From positions 5,810,001 to 5,874,000 of the forward strand of contig OZ035961.1 of the NCBI GenBank assembly GCA_964034945.1: a DNA stretch of 64,000 nucleotides, in the 5' to 3' direction. The stretch comes from Chrysopilus asiliformis (Eukaryota; Arthropoda; Insecta; Diptera; Rhagionidae). The position numbers and the translations under genes are program-made. Positions 1-11,954 of the stretch are shown here, piece by piece (positions within the stretch are counted from its first letter, which is position 1; every line of letters starts with the position of its first letter). The notes beneath the pieces were generated by a model. That model saw nothing but the letters and a program-made list of their open reading frames with translations, was not told the origin of the DNA and did not search any database.

Positions 1-80
1 GATATGGCGAAGTCAAGAGTTAAAAGCTGCGTCGAAGTCGAAAGATAGAGACGCGTCGGAATACATGATTGGTGCCCTGG
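1..80 (+). mobile_element. Partial foldback MITE, right arm only
   Basis: About 76 bases match, with a few differences, the right arm of the foldback element at 21756-21993 (from ATATGGCGAAGTCAAGAG to CATGATTGGTGCCC). The left arm would lie outside the window, so this copy is either cut by the window edge or is a solo arm. No coding capacity is seen. Confidence 0.75.
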
Positions 81-800
81 GTCAAAAATTTTGTTTCTGG
101 CACGCTGTGCCAATGTGCGTAATTCTGAGACTGTCCCGGCCACTCCGGAATGTATTGTCATTCTTGTGAGAATGTAATTAAGCAGAGGGTCGAGTGGTTT
201 GAAAAAAATGCAGTGCAAAATATAATTTTTTTCTATAACAAAATTAAAATGGACTTCTAATAAGTTATTCTATTTACTGCAAAAAAACCGCTTTTTTATA
301 TTTCCATAAGTAGTAATAATTTTGTTTCACTAAAGTCCTTAATCAAGTGAAGAAAAGTTCGCACTAAGCTTTTCCACAATTTAAATTTAATTTGATCAAT
401 TTGTGACAACATTCTGATCCAAAAGTTGAATTATTTTGTCCAAAATGTCAACAATGTTGTGGATTATTTGAAGGCGTTAGTTAATTTTCCATAATTCCCT
501 TAATATCCTTTATTACCGAATTAAAGCCACTGCCAACTACAATTAAAAAAATTAAAAAATAATAAAGTGAGACCGGTTAGAGTCGGAATGATTTTTAAAA
601 CCTTCGTGCAGTTCGTCGAAAATACAGCAATAACTGGAAAGTAATTGAAAAAGTTTATATTTGTAAATCCGATGCTAGAAAGTTGGATTTTGTAACGTGT
701 TAGTACAGGCAGGACTTTTTGTAGATGTGAATCGGGAGAGAAACCCTTATAGACACTTGACCAGGGAATTTAGTACGAAACTACTGAAGAAGGGAATGAA
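81..800. other. AT-rich sequence, nothing recognised
   Basis: No reading frame, repeat end or RNA gene could be supported here. The composition is the poly-A/poly-T background seen throughout the window. Confidence 0.5.
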
Positions 801-819
801 TATACGAGTTATAGTATAA

Positions 820-1140
820 AAACGACATGAAAGCGTGAAAAACATGTATAGTTTTCGAGAGATTTTCAAAAAACTGTTTTTTTAAATATCTTGGGAAATG
901 TTAAAGATACGTACAAACCGTTGTAGGGAAAAATGTTAAGAAATTTAAATCCTTTAAATTTTAGTATATTCATTTTTTCCCAAAAACGCACAGGTTTCGA
1001 ATTTTTTTAACGGACATCCTTATAATTTTGCCTGAAACGGATTTCGTACTGATTAGAAATTTTCTATCTGCTTCCGTTATCGAGTCGGTCCTCGTCATGA
1101 AAACAATACTTCCCTCTATAGAAAAGTAAAGTAATACAAG
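820..1140 (+). repeat. Mini-me-like family 3 fragment
   Basis: The stretch has the 'tagttttcgag...ttaaagatacgta...aaaaacgca' wording shared with 14455-14738, 21235-21515 and 46960-48140, and a TACTTCCCTCTATAG block near 1109-1123 like the one at 47586. The GTCY microsatellite of the family is absent in this copy. Divergence is high, so the edges are approximate. Confidence 0.45.
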
Positions 1141-1261
1141 ACTTTGGTATAAAACGCTTCGATATACGATGCAAAATCACGAAATTCGGCCCGACCAAAA
1201 GCATCGTAACTCGAGGGACACTTGTATTGGCTTATGACGTTCAAAAAAGGGATTAAATTTG

Positions 1262-1575
1262 TGTAGAGAACTGTCCATAAAATACGTCCAGATAATATTC
1301 GGCCTTTCGATCACTCCAACCCCCTTCGACGCGCTTTTTTCGATTTTTTGTATGATTAGTGAAAATTGGCACTAATTCATGAGCGGCCAAAGCTATCATT
1401 TTCGATAGCTGGGTGTACAATCTACATGCATACATATATACATTCATACATACGTACATTCTACATACGTCTACATGTATTGGCATCTCCCTCACATTTT
1501 TGCAAATCGTTTCGCCATCACACTATCGTAGATCCCCCGCCCCCTAAAAACGTGACGTATTTTATATAACTACAG
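1262..1575. repeat. Short foldback with CCATAAAATACGTC ends
   Basis: The left side carries TGTCCATAAAATACGTCC (about 1273-1290) and the right side the inverted counterpart GTGACGTATTTTAT (about 1551-1564). C-rich blocks lie just inside both ends. The same ATGACGTATTTTATGG motif recurs near 17820, 57765 and 61386. No TIR boundary or target duplication could be fixed. Confidence 0.45.
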
Positions 1576-3016
1576 CCCCATTAAATGATTTTTTCACTAA
1601 TTTTTTGGTTGAATCAGTATTATTTTAGAAATAATATTGCTCAAATCATAACTTGGTGATTCAAGTCCAGCAGGGTTTTCCACATAAACATAAATACGCG
1701 TATATCCCTTGTTATAGAATGGTTTGTCAGTTAATCCGTTTTAGTCGTTTTTGGTCTTTGGGTTTAGTTTTTCGAGAGTACGTGGCTGGTGCAGTTACCC
1801 TGCCGTGTTATTGTTCCGTTTTTTCGCAGCTCGGTCACCCTCTTCCTGACTGTACCATAAGCAGCACTATGTTTTTTTTGTGCAGGGTATTTGGAGGGTA
1901 TTTTCGTTAAAACTAGTACGACAATGAGTACAACTTTGGCGACGGCAATGACGACACAGTGCATATAGTATGGCACGTGAATGGAGACTGTAAGTATCTA
2001 AAATTAAATTTCACTTCGTGAACTATAGCGGAAGTACAAAGAGCCAAATTGACACCAAGTCTTAAGCTGTGATGCTGTTGTTGTTGCATTACTATGCGAC
2101 AATGTTCCCTCTGCCTTAGAATGTGCTGGATTGGTCTGAATTGGATTTGCTTCAGATTCTACTGTTTCTACCACGGTAGCAGCCAGGATAAAGTTATAGA
2201 GTTTTCTGAAGCAATAATAGTTGTTGTAACACACTATACTTGATGGTTATACGGTTTCTGGAACATACATATCTACTTGGATAAGTTGCAACTTCTTGAA
2301 TGTCGGATGGCAGTAGTAAAAGTGTTTAGTCGGATAGTAGTCGTATTTAGTTGCTTTTGATCGCAGTACTCGCATTGGATAGTTGTATGAAAATCACTGA
2401 TTTCAAGTGCTGCATATCAAAAAGTTCAACTATATTAGAAAGCCGGAAGCGATTCTCTATGTTGGAATTCCTGTGCTTCACACTGTATTGTACAAAATCT
2501 AAAACTACCCCCAAAAATGTATATTATACGAGTATACACTGTGGCATATGAGAAGCGTTCGTTTTCCATGCCAAACAGCATGTGCTGTTTTGCAGTTAAA
2601 ATTTTCGATATGGCTGCAGGGCGTTTATTCATTCGGGCTTTACACCCATCTTCACCCCATCCGGTTTTCGCAGCTATCAAATCGTGTGTCACAAGAGCAA
2701 GAGGACATCTAAAACTCTTTATCCAATGTCACAGATTCGTATAGTATAGGATTTGTTTTAATTTAATTTCGCATGAAATCGAATTCAAGACTTTTTTGTC
2801 CCCTCCCCCTGTCACGTTTTCCGTTTAGGTTTACAACCCTTTCATATTGTCGTGGCTCAGAACAGTGAAATTTTCAGTTTCGCAACTATAGCGAAATAAA
2901 ACGCGAATGAATAGGACACCCTTTGGTCCATTTAGTTTTTACTTTTTGAAAATCCTTTTTTTTCAGTCGGGCATGAAAAAGTTGTACGACTGGCGAATAG
3001 CGCTTTGGGCAAGGGA
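1576..3016. other. Unassigned AT-rich interval
   Basis: Short open frames occur on both strands, but none has a recognisable domain, a repeat partner in the window or a convincing splice context. Confidence 0.5.
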
Positions 3017-3036
3017 GGGGGGGGGGGGGGGGGGGG
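3017..3036 (+). repeat. Poly-G tract, 20 bases
   Basis: An uninterrupted run of 20 G follows AAGGGA. It is a mononucleotide microsatellite whose length is likely to be polymorphic and error-prone in sequencing. Confidence 0.9.
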
Positions 3037-3899
3037 ATTTTGTCTGCTAGAGATAGAGGGAGCAGATAGATTTTTAGATAGTTAGGGGTAGATGCAGAGT
3101 GAATGGAATATATGAAAATGTTTTTCCTCCTTCAGTTCGAGCTAAACGAAAAATGGGAGCTTGTTTTTTCCGATCCATGATTCATGCATGTCTCCTAAGT
3201 GATGTGATTTTGGCATATAGTGAACTATGTTGTGGGCGAATGGTGACAAACACAGATGAGGGCGGAAAAACAACTTTTTAGATATAAAGCACAATTCACC
3301 ATCCGAGATAGATAGAAATACAGATAGATATTGTTTAATAGTTGGATAGATCTTTATAGATAGATACACATATACGAATAGAAAACCGTCACAAGCATTA
3401 AAGATAAAAAAAATGGAAATGCATTTTAAGCCATAGAGATGCAGGACTCGGAAAAGATATTCGCTACATCACGTTATATATAAAAAGAAGGTGCAGGAAA
3501 CTGGCATTTTAAAATGTTGAAAGTTTTTTGTTAATTAACATGGTTTCACAACAAGGATATGTGGTGTGTACATGTTGGGTTGTTGTTTCCCATCCAATTT
3601 TCGTATGTGTGGTACACACTTTACTTTCCACTAAGCAATACGATACGCTTTACATTTTATGTCATTTCGATTTAAAGTTTTACATTCCATTCATTTTGCT
3701 ATCTTCAAGTAATTTAATGCCATCTACTTCACATCCAATCTATATTTGAGTTGTACTCTTAGATAAAAGCTATTTTCATGAGGAAAATCTGTTTATCAAA
3801 GTTAAAGAGTAAAAGTTCAATTATATTAAAAAATAGGTGCGGCAATTTTGTTTCGAAATTTAAGTTTAATTAAAATTTATATGAATATTTTTCCAAATT
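3037..3899. other. Unassigned, with GATA-rich microsatellite
   Basis: Irregular GATA/TAGA-type repeats occupy about 3303-3367. Nothing else was recognised. Small open frames are unsupported. Confidence 0.5.
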
Positions 3900-4214
3900 C
3901 CTTATTATCTGTCTGTTTGTCCGCCTGTTCGTCCGTCTGTCTGTCTTTCCGTCTGTCTGTCCGAAACTTAGTTTTTGCGCTATGTTACTCTTTCGCGGGG
4001 AAACTACTGAACTGATTGGCCTGAAATTTGGCATAGATGTTCGTCGGGGGTCCAGCCCCAACATAGATCCATTAAAAAGTAGCCCGAGAGGTGGGGGAGT
4101 AAGGGGAGGGGGTAAAGTGATCTCGAAACTTAGCTCTTCCTCTATGTTACCCTTTCGCGAGAAACTACCGAGCCGATTGGCCTGAAGTTTAGCTCCAACA
4201 TAGACCATAAAAAA
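3900..4214 (-). repeat. Retroposon-like repeat C, body and 3' end
   Basis: On the minus strand this matches the repeats at 18971-19282 and 35611-36608: units of 'tatgttggagct...caatcggtt...cgaaagggtaacatag...cccctcccctta', ending in a GACAGACAG-type tract (here about 3907-3961). Two internal units are present. The 5' start of the same copy is at 4783-4830, separated by an inserted mini-me-like element. Confidence 0.75.
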
Positions 4215-4777
4215 AACATAACAAAAGCTATAATTGCCAGATAATCATTGGAGACCCGTATGGTGATATTCGTATCAAAATTTGAACAGTTGTACCAAAA
4301 TTCCACTTTGAAGTCAAACTTTCCAATAAGATTTTTTAAAATTTATTCCAATTGGATTTTGATGTATGGGAGTTTTATGTAGAATTATATCCTAAATAAC
4401 TTTTGTTCTTGCACTTTTTTGATAAGATGCACCGTTTTTGAGATATTCGCAAAAAACGTTTTCGTTCGTATGGGGGGTACCCCCCCTAGTGGTCCATTTT
4501 TACCCATTAACGAACTTAGCCTCGCATTTTACGAAAAATGGATCTGTGCAAAATTTCAAGTCTCTAGCTCAATCCGTGCGCCAGCAATCCGCGCCACAGA
4601 CGGACGGACAGACAGAGAGACGGACGGACAGACAGACGGACGGACATGGAAAAATCAATTATTTTTATCATTCTAAACACACTGGTGTAATTCATTTTTG
4701 TGTGTGATGACGGGATATTGGCGCTACAAACGGTAAGGCAAAGTTAATATACCCTTTGGTTTCACCATACGGGTATA
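4215..4777 (+). mobile_element. Mini-me-like family 1 copy, nested in repeat C
   Basis: The element runs from AACATAACAAAAGCTATAAT to CACCATACGGGTATA. Its 3' end can fold as TATACCC...GGGTATA, and a GTCY/GGAC microsatellite lies inside (about 4598-4646). These are the hallmarks of dipteran mini-me elements. It interrupts repeat C, whose two parts flank it in the same orientation, so it inserted later. It has no coding capacity. Other copies: 7189-7527, 12074-12612, 36608-37172 and 50046-50763. Confidence 0.75.
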
Positions 4778-4782
4778 CTAAA

Positions 4783-4830
4783 AATTTGAAAAAACTTAAC
4801 CCGGCAACGACGGGTATGCAAGCTAGTTCA
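4783..4830 (-). repeat. Repeat C, 5' start
   Basis: Read on the minus strand it begins CTAGCTTGCATACCCGTCG and continues through the TTGCCGGGTTAAG block, identical in wording to the starts at 18971 and 35611. It is the displaced head of the copy at 3900-4214. Confidence 0.8.
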
Positions 4831-4967
4831 AAATAATTTTAGAATTTAAAAAGAGCACGTCTTAAAAGCAATTAAATATTTTCATAGATCCGATGAACGA
4901 AATTTTTCTGAGTGCAGGAATCCAAGTATCGCGCTACGGGAAGCAATCCAGTATATCTTAAGACTAA

Positions 4968-5487
4968 TGGCGTTTTCGACTGCCATGCTCTTTTTGCTCT
5001 GAAGTTGCTCTAAATTTGCTCACTCTGAGATCTTGTGTTCGACTGAGATTTTTCGATCGCTCGAAAAAGAGTTACGTGTTCGAGTGACGCAAGTACTCCG
5101 TATGCGAGCACTAAAAGAGCATTTTTGGAGCAATTTTGTGATCTGCCTAATGTAGTCAGATTTGAGTTGCTCTTTTGAGGTTAAGGCCAACAAAATCGTG
5201 TGGAATCGTAAATGGAAGATATTTATGATTTTGATTTCTTGGATTCTTCTTCATCTAGTGAAGAAGAATTTCATTTGGTCAGAAATATATTAGGGCAGTG
5301 TCAACTTAAGGGGAATATATCAAAATTAATTTTAATTTGTTTTATGCTTCTTCTTGTTCTTTGAGAAATGCTCGACTCCCAAGCAGAGGTGCTCGAAATC
5401 TACTCGAGATCTGCTCGAAATACCTTGCTCTAAACTGGGGTAGAGCGTGCTCTGAATCTGCCCTGAATCTGCCAGTCGAAAACGTCA
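4968..5487 (+). mobile_element. PIF/Harbinger-like non-autonomous element
   Basis: Terminal inverted repeats read TGGCGTTTTCGACTGCC and, inverted at the right end, TGACGTTTTCGACTGGC. The element is flanked by TAA at 4965-4967 and 5488-5490, the 3-bp TWA target duplication typical of PIF/Harbinger. The interior is rich in GCTC/GAGC words. At about 520 bp it is far shorter than autonomous relatives and holds only a 50-residue frame (5212-5364). Confidence 0.75.
5212..5364 (+). pseudogene. Possible Harbinger protein N-terminal remnant
   Basis: A 50-codon frame starts ATG GAA GAT and reads MEDIYDFDFLDSSSSSEEEF, then runs into hydrophobic sequence and a stop. An acidic/serine-rich start of this kind is common at the N-terminus of Harbinger nucleases. 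It lies centrally in an element with a Harbinger-type target duplication. There is no catalytic domain, so it is a remnant if the assignment is right. The identification rests on resemblance only. Confidence 0.35.
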
Positions 5488-7188
5488 TAAATGAGAATTT
5501 TAAAGATAAGGTTTTGCTATAATTTACTTCTCCACCGATGCACCTACGTTTTTGCGTGTATTTTCATAATTTGTAAGATTTTAAATCTACCAATAGCAGA
5601 AGTGGTAATAAATTCCAGAAAAACAATGTTAAGATCACAATCCGACTTTTTTTTCAATTCTGACGACATCAATTTTTATCAAAATTTAAGAACAAGCAAA
5701 GTAAGACAACACAGAGATATACCATGATGCTAAAGAAACATCAGAGAAAAGAATACTTTAAGAATAATTTCTATAATAGAGCTCACTCTTGAGAGTATTA
5801 AAAACCTTGGAGGTCCTATTTTAACGTAACAATTTTATCGAAATAGAAAACTCAAGTCATTTCCATTTAATTTAATTAACTCAATTCTACCCTTTTGGAC
5901 AGGTATCCAAGCATAATGCAGGTTGAAGTTAAAATGCGACCATAGAGTGGAACAACAACCGGGCTCCCGCACCGAACTGTTCAGCATAAAAAAAAGCGCC
6001 AGGATACAGACAAAATCGGATTCAGGCAAAATGATGTTTATTCCAATGCCCGGCTAACCTCCCTGTTTGGCCAATGGCCTCTTTCCATTCTCTACACTTA
6101 AATATGGCGTATAGCATCAACTATCACCTGTTTGTTTGATACACAGATAGGTTTTATCTGGTCCAAGGTACAATTTGGATTCTAGATCTCAAGTGGATGG
6201 GCAGGCAGATGGTAGTTTGACTTTCTTTACTTCAGCCGTTACCTTTGTTTGCTATATAAATATATATATATGTTCGTCTTTGTTGATGCTATGATACTAT
6301 TTTGCTCGACTATACACTTCTAGTGAATACAAATGCCATATTTTGTATAAAATATTCATTTCGTTATTCCCAGCTGAACCTTTTCTTCCTTTTTAGGTTG
6401 ACTATAATACGCGGTGGTGGTGAGGATATGGGGTTTGGAGGGGTTTAACAAACGATTCAATGTTTACTTCCACTATGTTACGGTTTGTATTCTACTTGCT
6501 GTCTGTTTTATCCTGCTGGTCCAGTTCAACATCCATTTTCAGTATCAATTCGTATCCATTCGGACAAGTACAAAGTCTGGTAATTCAATCATTTGATACT
6601 TTTTTCTTCATTTTGCTACCATTTTCTGGTTTATCATCTTTCTGTTACTCAGCTCTCAATCGAAATTAGTGTGGATCACTTTAGCCCCAGAGCATTATTC
6701 CCATTTTACTACAATATTGAGGATTTGTTTCTATTTACAAATGATTTCGAACTGGTATGGCGCTACAAACAACCATAAAGGAATCATTTATTGATCGATT
6801 TTAACAAGCTTGTTAAGGAGATTTTTCGATTCCTCCTTGTAAACATTAAAATGCTATGGAAAATCACTAGAGTAGCAAAAAATTGTGTAATGTAGCAACA
6901 TTGAAGAAATACGAGCATCAATGACTTTTAAATCCTGATGCATCATCATGCAGTTGTGCAATTTTAATGAGGTTCAAGAACGTTTTTCTGTAATTTTCTC
7001 TATTTATTCATTCCTTCACATTAGAGACGCAATGACGTAAATCGAGAAGTCTCTATTTGGTTATTCAATAGCTTTGAGAATTTAATTATGTATTTAAATC
7101 ATTTTTATCCCTATTAGGATTTTTGGTGTATGCCAAAACGTATTTACCACTAAATAAGATATATTTCTAAAAGCACACATATATATCA
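5488..7188. other. Unassigned AT-rich interval
   Basis: No repeat end, RNA gene or defensible exon was seen. Short TA microsatellites occur near 6250-6272. Confidence 0.5.
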
Positions 7189-7527
7189 AACATAACAAAA
7201 GCTATAATTACCAATCTGGCAATTATTGAAAACCCGTATGGTGATATTCGTATCAAAATTCGAACAGTTGTACCAAAATTCCACTGACGGACGGACGGAC
7301 GGACGGACAGACGGACAGACGGACAGACGGACAGACGGACAGACGGACAGACGGACAGACGGACAGACGGACAGACGGACGGACAGAGGGACGGACATGC
7401 AAAAATCAATTTTTTTAATCATTCTAAACACACTGGTGTAATTCATTTTTTTGTGTGAAGACGGGATCTTGGCGTTACAAACGGTAAGGCAAATCTAATA
7501 TACCCTTTGGTTTCACCATACGGGTAT
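7189..7527 (+). mobile_element. Mini-me-like family 1 copy, internally deleted
   Basis: It has the same start (AACATAACAAAAGC) and end (CCATACGGGTATA) as the 4215 copy. The part between TACCAAAATTCCACT and the microsatellite is missing, so the GGAC/AGAC array follows directly. The array (about 7286-7397) consists of roughly a dozen GGACAGAC octamers. Long open frames on both strands here are artefacts of the 8-bp period. Confidence 0.75.
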
Positions 7528-7731
7528 AAAAATGCTATTTAGGGAGGGCTATGATGGCGTGTCCAGAATTTAATTTTTACTTAGCTATTCTCCTAAAACG
7601 ATTTTTTGAAAATCGTTTGGGAGAAGAGCGTGAATTTTTTTACCAACTTATATGCATTTATATGCATTTCTTCCCAAAAGCGGACAGTTTGTTTTTATTA
7701 TTTTTTTCAAATTCTGTTTCTTTAATATTTA

Positions 7732-7950
7732 AGCCTAAACCACAATTACGCGTGCGTGCGTGCGGCACCCACAGGGTGAAAGTAAAAACTACGCATTTAT
7801 ATGAGTAAATGTATAATTGCGCGTTGCTCAGACGCGTTGTCGCGTCCGTGCCGCGTAGAGTAGGCTCAGTCTCTACTTTTAGACGCGGTGAAAACTACTA
7901 GATGCCAGAACTAAATAATGCCGCACGCACGCGTAATTGTGATTTAGGCT
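7732..7950. mobile_element. PIF/Harbinger-like MITE, TTA duplication
   Basis: Long terminal inverted repeats start AGCCTAAACCACAATTACGC on the left and AGCCTAAATCACAATTACGC inverted on the right, continuing through GCGTGCG repeats into GCGGCA. TTA at 7729-7731 and 7951-7953 is the target duplication. The element is 219 bp with no coding capacity. TTA duplication and size fit a Harbinger-type MITE; no transposase source is in the window. Confidence 0.75.
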
Positions 7951-8012
7951 TTATGCTTTTAACGTTATGGCATTCTTTGGAGGTTTTGATTGTTGAAGTC
8001 TAACAAGACTAT

Positions 8013-8141
8013 AGGCCCTATTCCAGGATCCGATACGAATGATTCGGATCGTAAACTCAATGTTGTTGTTGGTATAAAACACTAACAACAACATTGAGTT
8101 TACGATCCGAATCATTCGTATCGGATCCTGGAATAGGGCCT
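8013..8141. mobile_element. Perfect hairpin element, 58-bp arms
   Basis: Arms at 8013-8070 and 8084-8141 are exact reverse complements over 58 bases around a 13-base loop (GGTATAAAACACT). Ends read AGGCCCTATTCCAGGATCCG. A TAT on each side (8010-8012, 8142-8144) could be a 3-bp duplication. It is best explained as a very short, young MITE; an RNA hairpin role cannot be excluded. Confidence 0.7.
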
Positions 8142-8221
8142 TATATTTCTTTTTTTTCGAAATTTAATGAAAGGTAATTTTTTTTTTGTTAAACATTAAT
8201 TTCTGTTCGAAAAAATATAAT

Positions 8222-8946
8222 AGGGGGATTCATGGAATCTCGGAAAAGCCTCGTAAACAGAGTAGACCGCGTAAATTTACCACCTCGTAAATTGACTGTC
8301 AAAATTTATATGGAAAATCTTTTATGCGACCCTCGTAAGTTTACAACATAGAAATTGTGAAATTCAGCTTCAACAATAAGAATTTTTTGTTCTCATATTT
8401 TAATTAATTTTACTTTATAACTGATTCTCAGCATTAGGAGTTAAAATTTTGTGGCTCCGAAAAGCTGATCGATTTACACAAAGAACGATGCACGAAAATG
8501 CTCCTTGACTAACTTTAGGGTTTCACTTTGGTTGTACCAGCATTAGAAAGGTAATTTGCTTTAGTTTCATGGACATAAGCTCTTTTTTGGCGGGGAACTG
8601 CAGGGGGATGGTCAGCTGCCATCTCAGAGGCACTGATTTTTTCATGCATTTTTCGACGATTTTTATGCCCCCGGGCTAACTTTTGAACCAGTTCGGGTTT
8701 CACTTTCGTAGTACATCCATTGGAAAGGTAATTTGCTCTAGTTTCATGGACAAAAGCTCTTTTTTTTTGGCGGGGAACTGTAGGGGGATGGTCAGCTGCC
8801 ATCTTATGTTCAAAAGTTAGCCCGGGGGCATAAAAATCGTCGAATCCTGCATGGTTCTTTAAAGAGTGCGTTCATGAAACACTCCGCGTAAAAAAAAGAT
8901 AAATACGTAATCGGTAAACTTATTTAGTTTCATGAATACCCTTAAT
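8222..8946. mobile_element. Candidate element with GGGGATTCATG ends
   Basis: The left end reads AGGGGGATTCATGGAATC and the right end TTTCATGAATACCC, inverted counterparts. The interior has a direct duplication of about 110 bp (8512-8623 and 8694-8807) and a perfect 37-bp inverted pair (8651-8687 and 8810-8846). On the minus strand 8515-8802 is open through both direct copies, giving the repeated peptide motif 'MAADHPP..PRQK.RA.VHET.ANYLSN'. That peptide follows from the duplication and matches no family I know. Confidence 0.45.
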
Positions 8947-11040
8947 ATTTTTTTAATTCAATTTTAGTTACTGTACATAATTGAACCATAAAAACGATGT
9001 CATCTAGTTGAATATATTTAATATGAGTCTTTTTCCATCTAATTAGATTCAATTAATTTGTATCCGGATATAAAAAAAATGGATTTAATTCGATAGAAAT
9101 CTGATCTGAATTAATACAAAATATTAATATCCGCATAAATCATTTGGCTGAAGAACTTTTCCATTATGGTTTATGAAAATTATACTGTTATAAATAGATA
9201 AAATATAATGAATATTTATTTAATAGTCATTTATACATATATAAAATAAATGACGCATTTCTATATACATATGTCGATACGTATACATTTGTGGTGTACA
9301 AATATGTCAAACTATCATTAAACTTATATTGAACTTTGACTTTAATTTATTGCGAAGCAGGTCATCGATATACATCTCGATACATTTATACAAACTCGAC
9401 AACGACATTGTAGGTGAGTGGCCTAAATTTCAACTTTATCCTTCTTAAGTACAATTTAATTCTGAAAAATAGATACAAACTCGATAACGTCCCACAAACC
9501 ATCCTTAAGCGTAAATGTTTTCATGTTTATATACTTATGTATTTTTATCTATTTATGTGTATGAATTTCAGCATATACACAATATATATATATAAAGATA
9601 TTTCATTTGTTCGTTGTTGAGTGTATAAAAGATTGTATTAATTTGTTGCTTTGAGAATTCTTCTTATCCTTGTGTTACATACATACGTTCACAAATTTCT
9701 AGTATATGCGGATATGTCGAAAACCTTGTAGATATATTTTGTGGCAATCAAGGTTATAAGATTTTATGAAATTAGATAATTCAGGGAGTACGGTTTAGGG
9801 TGTATTTACACCGTATTTTATATCTGATTAGAAGCCGCTAACGAGGCAGAAAATTCCTGTTGTCTGTTCCACTTATTAATAACCAGGAGTCAACTAGAAA
9901 TTAAATAATTTAAATTATGAGACAATTTTCAGTGCTGTAAAAATGTCACAATCGATTTGTTGTGGAAATACGCACTGAATATTGAGGGGAAAATAACTTT
10001 AACTTGGGTTCGTTTTCTCTGGGAAAATTTGAGAGAATAAAAAGTTTCTTTATTCGAAAGGGGAGAAAAATTAGCGAATGTTGGGGAAAATAATTTTGTG
10101 ACATTTTTTGGTCGTCGTTTTTGCTTAGCAGAGCGTCAACTCGACGAAAATTAGGACATTGCCGATGCTTGACTACCCCAACGTGGGGGAAATTTACGTA
10201 GGTTTGGATATTTGGCTTTCATCCTTTCGTTAAATAAATGCTATCGTATATCGTTTCAGTGACTCAGCGCAGCAGGAATATTTGTGAAATGACTGTGTCA
10301 GGTTATCCTGGGAGAGACATTCAGCTAAACGCAGCAAACAAACGCATTTTAGAGTTGTTTTATTTTTTAATAAGCAATTTTTGTGTTTTTCACCATCTTA
10401 TAATTTTATTCATTTTATTCAGAATTCTTTTTTCCGGTACCACTTGTTTGTACCTGAATTTAAAAAAAAATCATATAAATCTTTGTAAATTTTGTCAAAA
10501 GCTAAAAATACCAATAAATACAGTATCCAAGGACAATAAATAGATGTAAAGTGGTTGTCGCAACTTTATTTTCGCTACTTAATGGTTGCGACGAGCACTT
10601 TACGACCTTTTGTGCTATTTGGGTAGTTGTAGATATTTTGTTATGCTTTCGACTCTGTTGCTTATATATAGTTTTATATGGATTGCGATGAGTTGCAACA
10701 TTTGTAAGGTTCTTTATTTACAAAGTGCTTCAGCACTTTTCCTATACTATACATGCACAAATGCGTTTTATTATGTGCTAATAGACAGAATTTAAAACTT
10801 TGAAGCTTATAAGCTATTCTTCAAAAATAGAAAAAGTAGTCTCTGCTTCATATTTTAAAGAGGAAAAACGTCTTAATTCTACTGGAAGGTAAAAGAGCAA
10901 TATGATTTTAAAGAAATCACCAAAATGCTTTTCAAGGCTCGGTCTATTGGTTCGGCAATAATAACAAAATTCCTTTTTTCATCGTTTTATATTATACAGT
11001 CACGAGAAAGAAGTTTAAATCCGAAATACTTAATATAATA
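8947..11040. other. Unassigned AT-rich interval
   Basis: TA-rich and ATACATA-rich sequence with no supported gene. A 101-codon frame at 10238-10543 has no recognisable features. Confidence 0.5.
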
Positions 11041-11380
11041 ATGGTATTCATGCAACGAGAAAAGTTTACAGATTTGTTTCATGAATACACCTTTCAAATC
11101 AATCGATCAGCCGTTCGGCTGTCTACGTACTGCAGTCAGTTTAAAATGTCGAGCTCCAGTAACAAATTAAAATTAATTAAAATATGCGAACAAATGTCAC
11201 AAAATAAATTCTTATTGTTGCAGTGAATTTCACTATTTTTGTGTTGTTTGCACACCAAAATCGTCGCGTAAATTTTCGAGGGTTGCGATTTTCCATACAA
11301 GTTTTGTAACTTCATATATGATGTGGTAAACTTACGGATTTTGCAAGGCATTTACCAGATTTCATGAATACCCCTAATTT
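11041..11380. mobile_element. Candidate relative of the 8222 element
   Basis: The left end reads ATGGTATTCATGCAACG and the right end GATTTCATGAATACCCC. Inside the ends, AAAGTTTAC on the left and GTAAACTTACGG on the right are inverted counterparts. The 8222 element also carries GTAAACTTA and CTCGTAAATT words. Boundaries and membership are tentative. Confidence 0.35.
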
Positions 11381-11954
11381 CAAATTTGTGTCGCTAAATA
11401 CATAAAATAAAATGTGGTGGTGATTGCCTCAGTGCTGCCCGGGCAGCGACAAATATTTAATCGAAAATAAAATCTACATTATTAAAAGTGTTGGAATTTT
11501 ACTTCTTAATATGAGTCCACCATTTCTGAGTCAGAAGCAGAATATATTAAAAAAATGCCTCTGGATGAAGAATTTAATAAATATTTAATTCGACAGCAAG
11601 GCCAGACGATAAAATGTTTGTCTAAAATAAAATTGCTAATTGGGCAAAGAAAATTTTAGCAAGATGACATGCTGAGAAGATAAATGACTTTACTCAGATG
11701 TGAAAACTGAATGGCCCAAGGATTTGGATTAAAAAAAAAATTAAATTAAAAAAAGTTTGCTTCAGAGACTTTAAAAATCTTTAAAATCTTTAGAATTCGT
11801 TTTAAAAATATACCTGCGACACTGATTTCGATCCCGCTCACCATTTAGTTGGAAATAACAAGGAATATTTGAGTGTAAAATAATTCACCGCCATTTAAAT
11901 CAATGTGTTTATAAAATTAAAATTTACTCCATTGAATATATTATTATATCCTTT

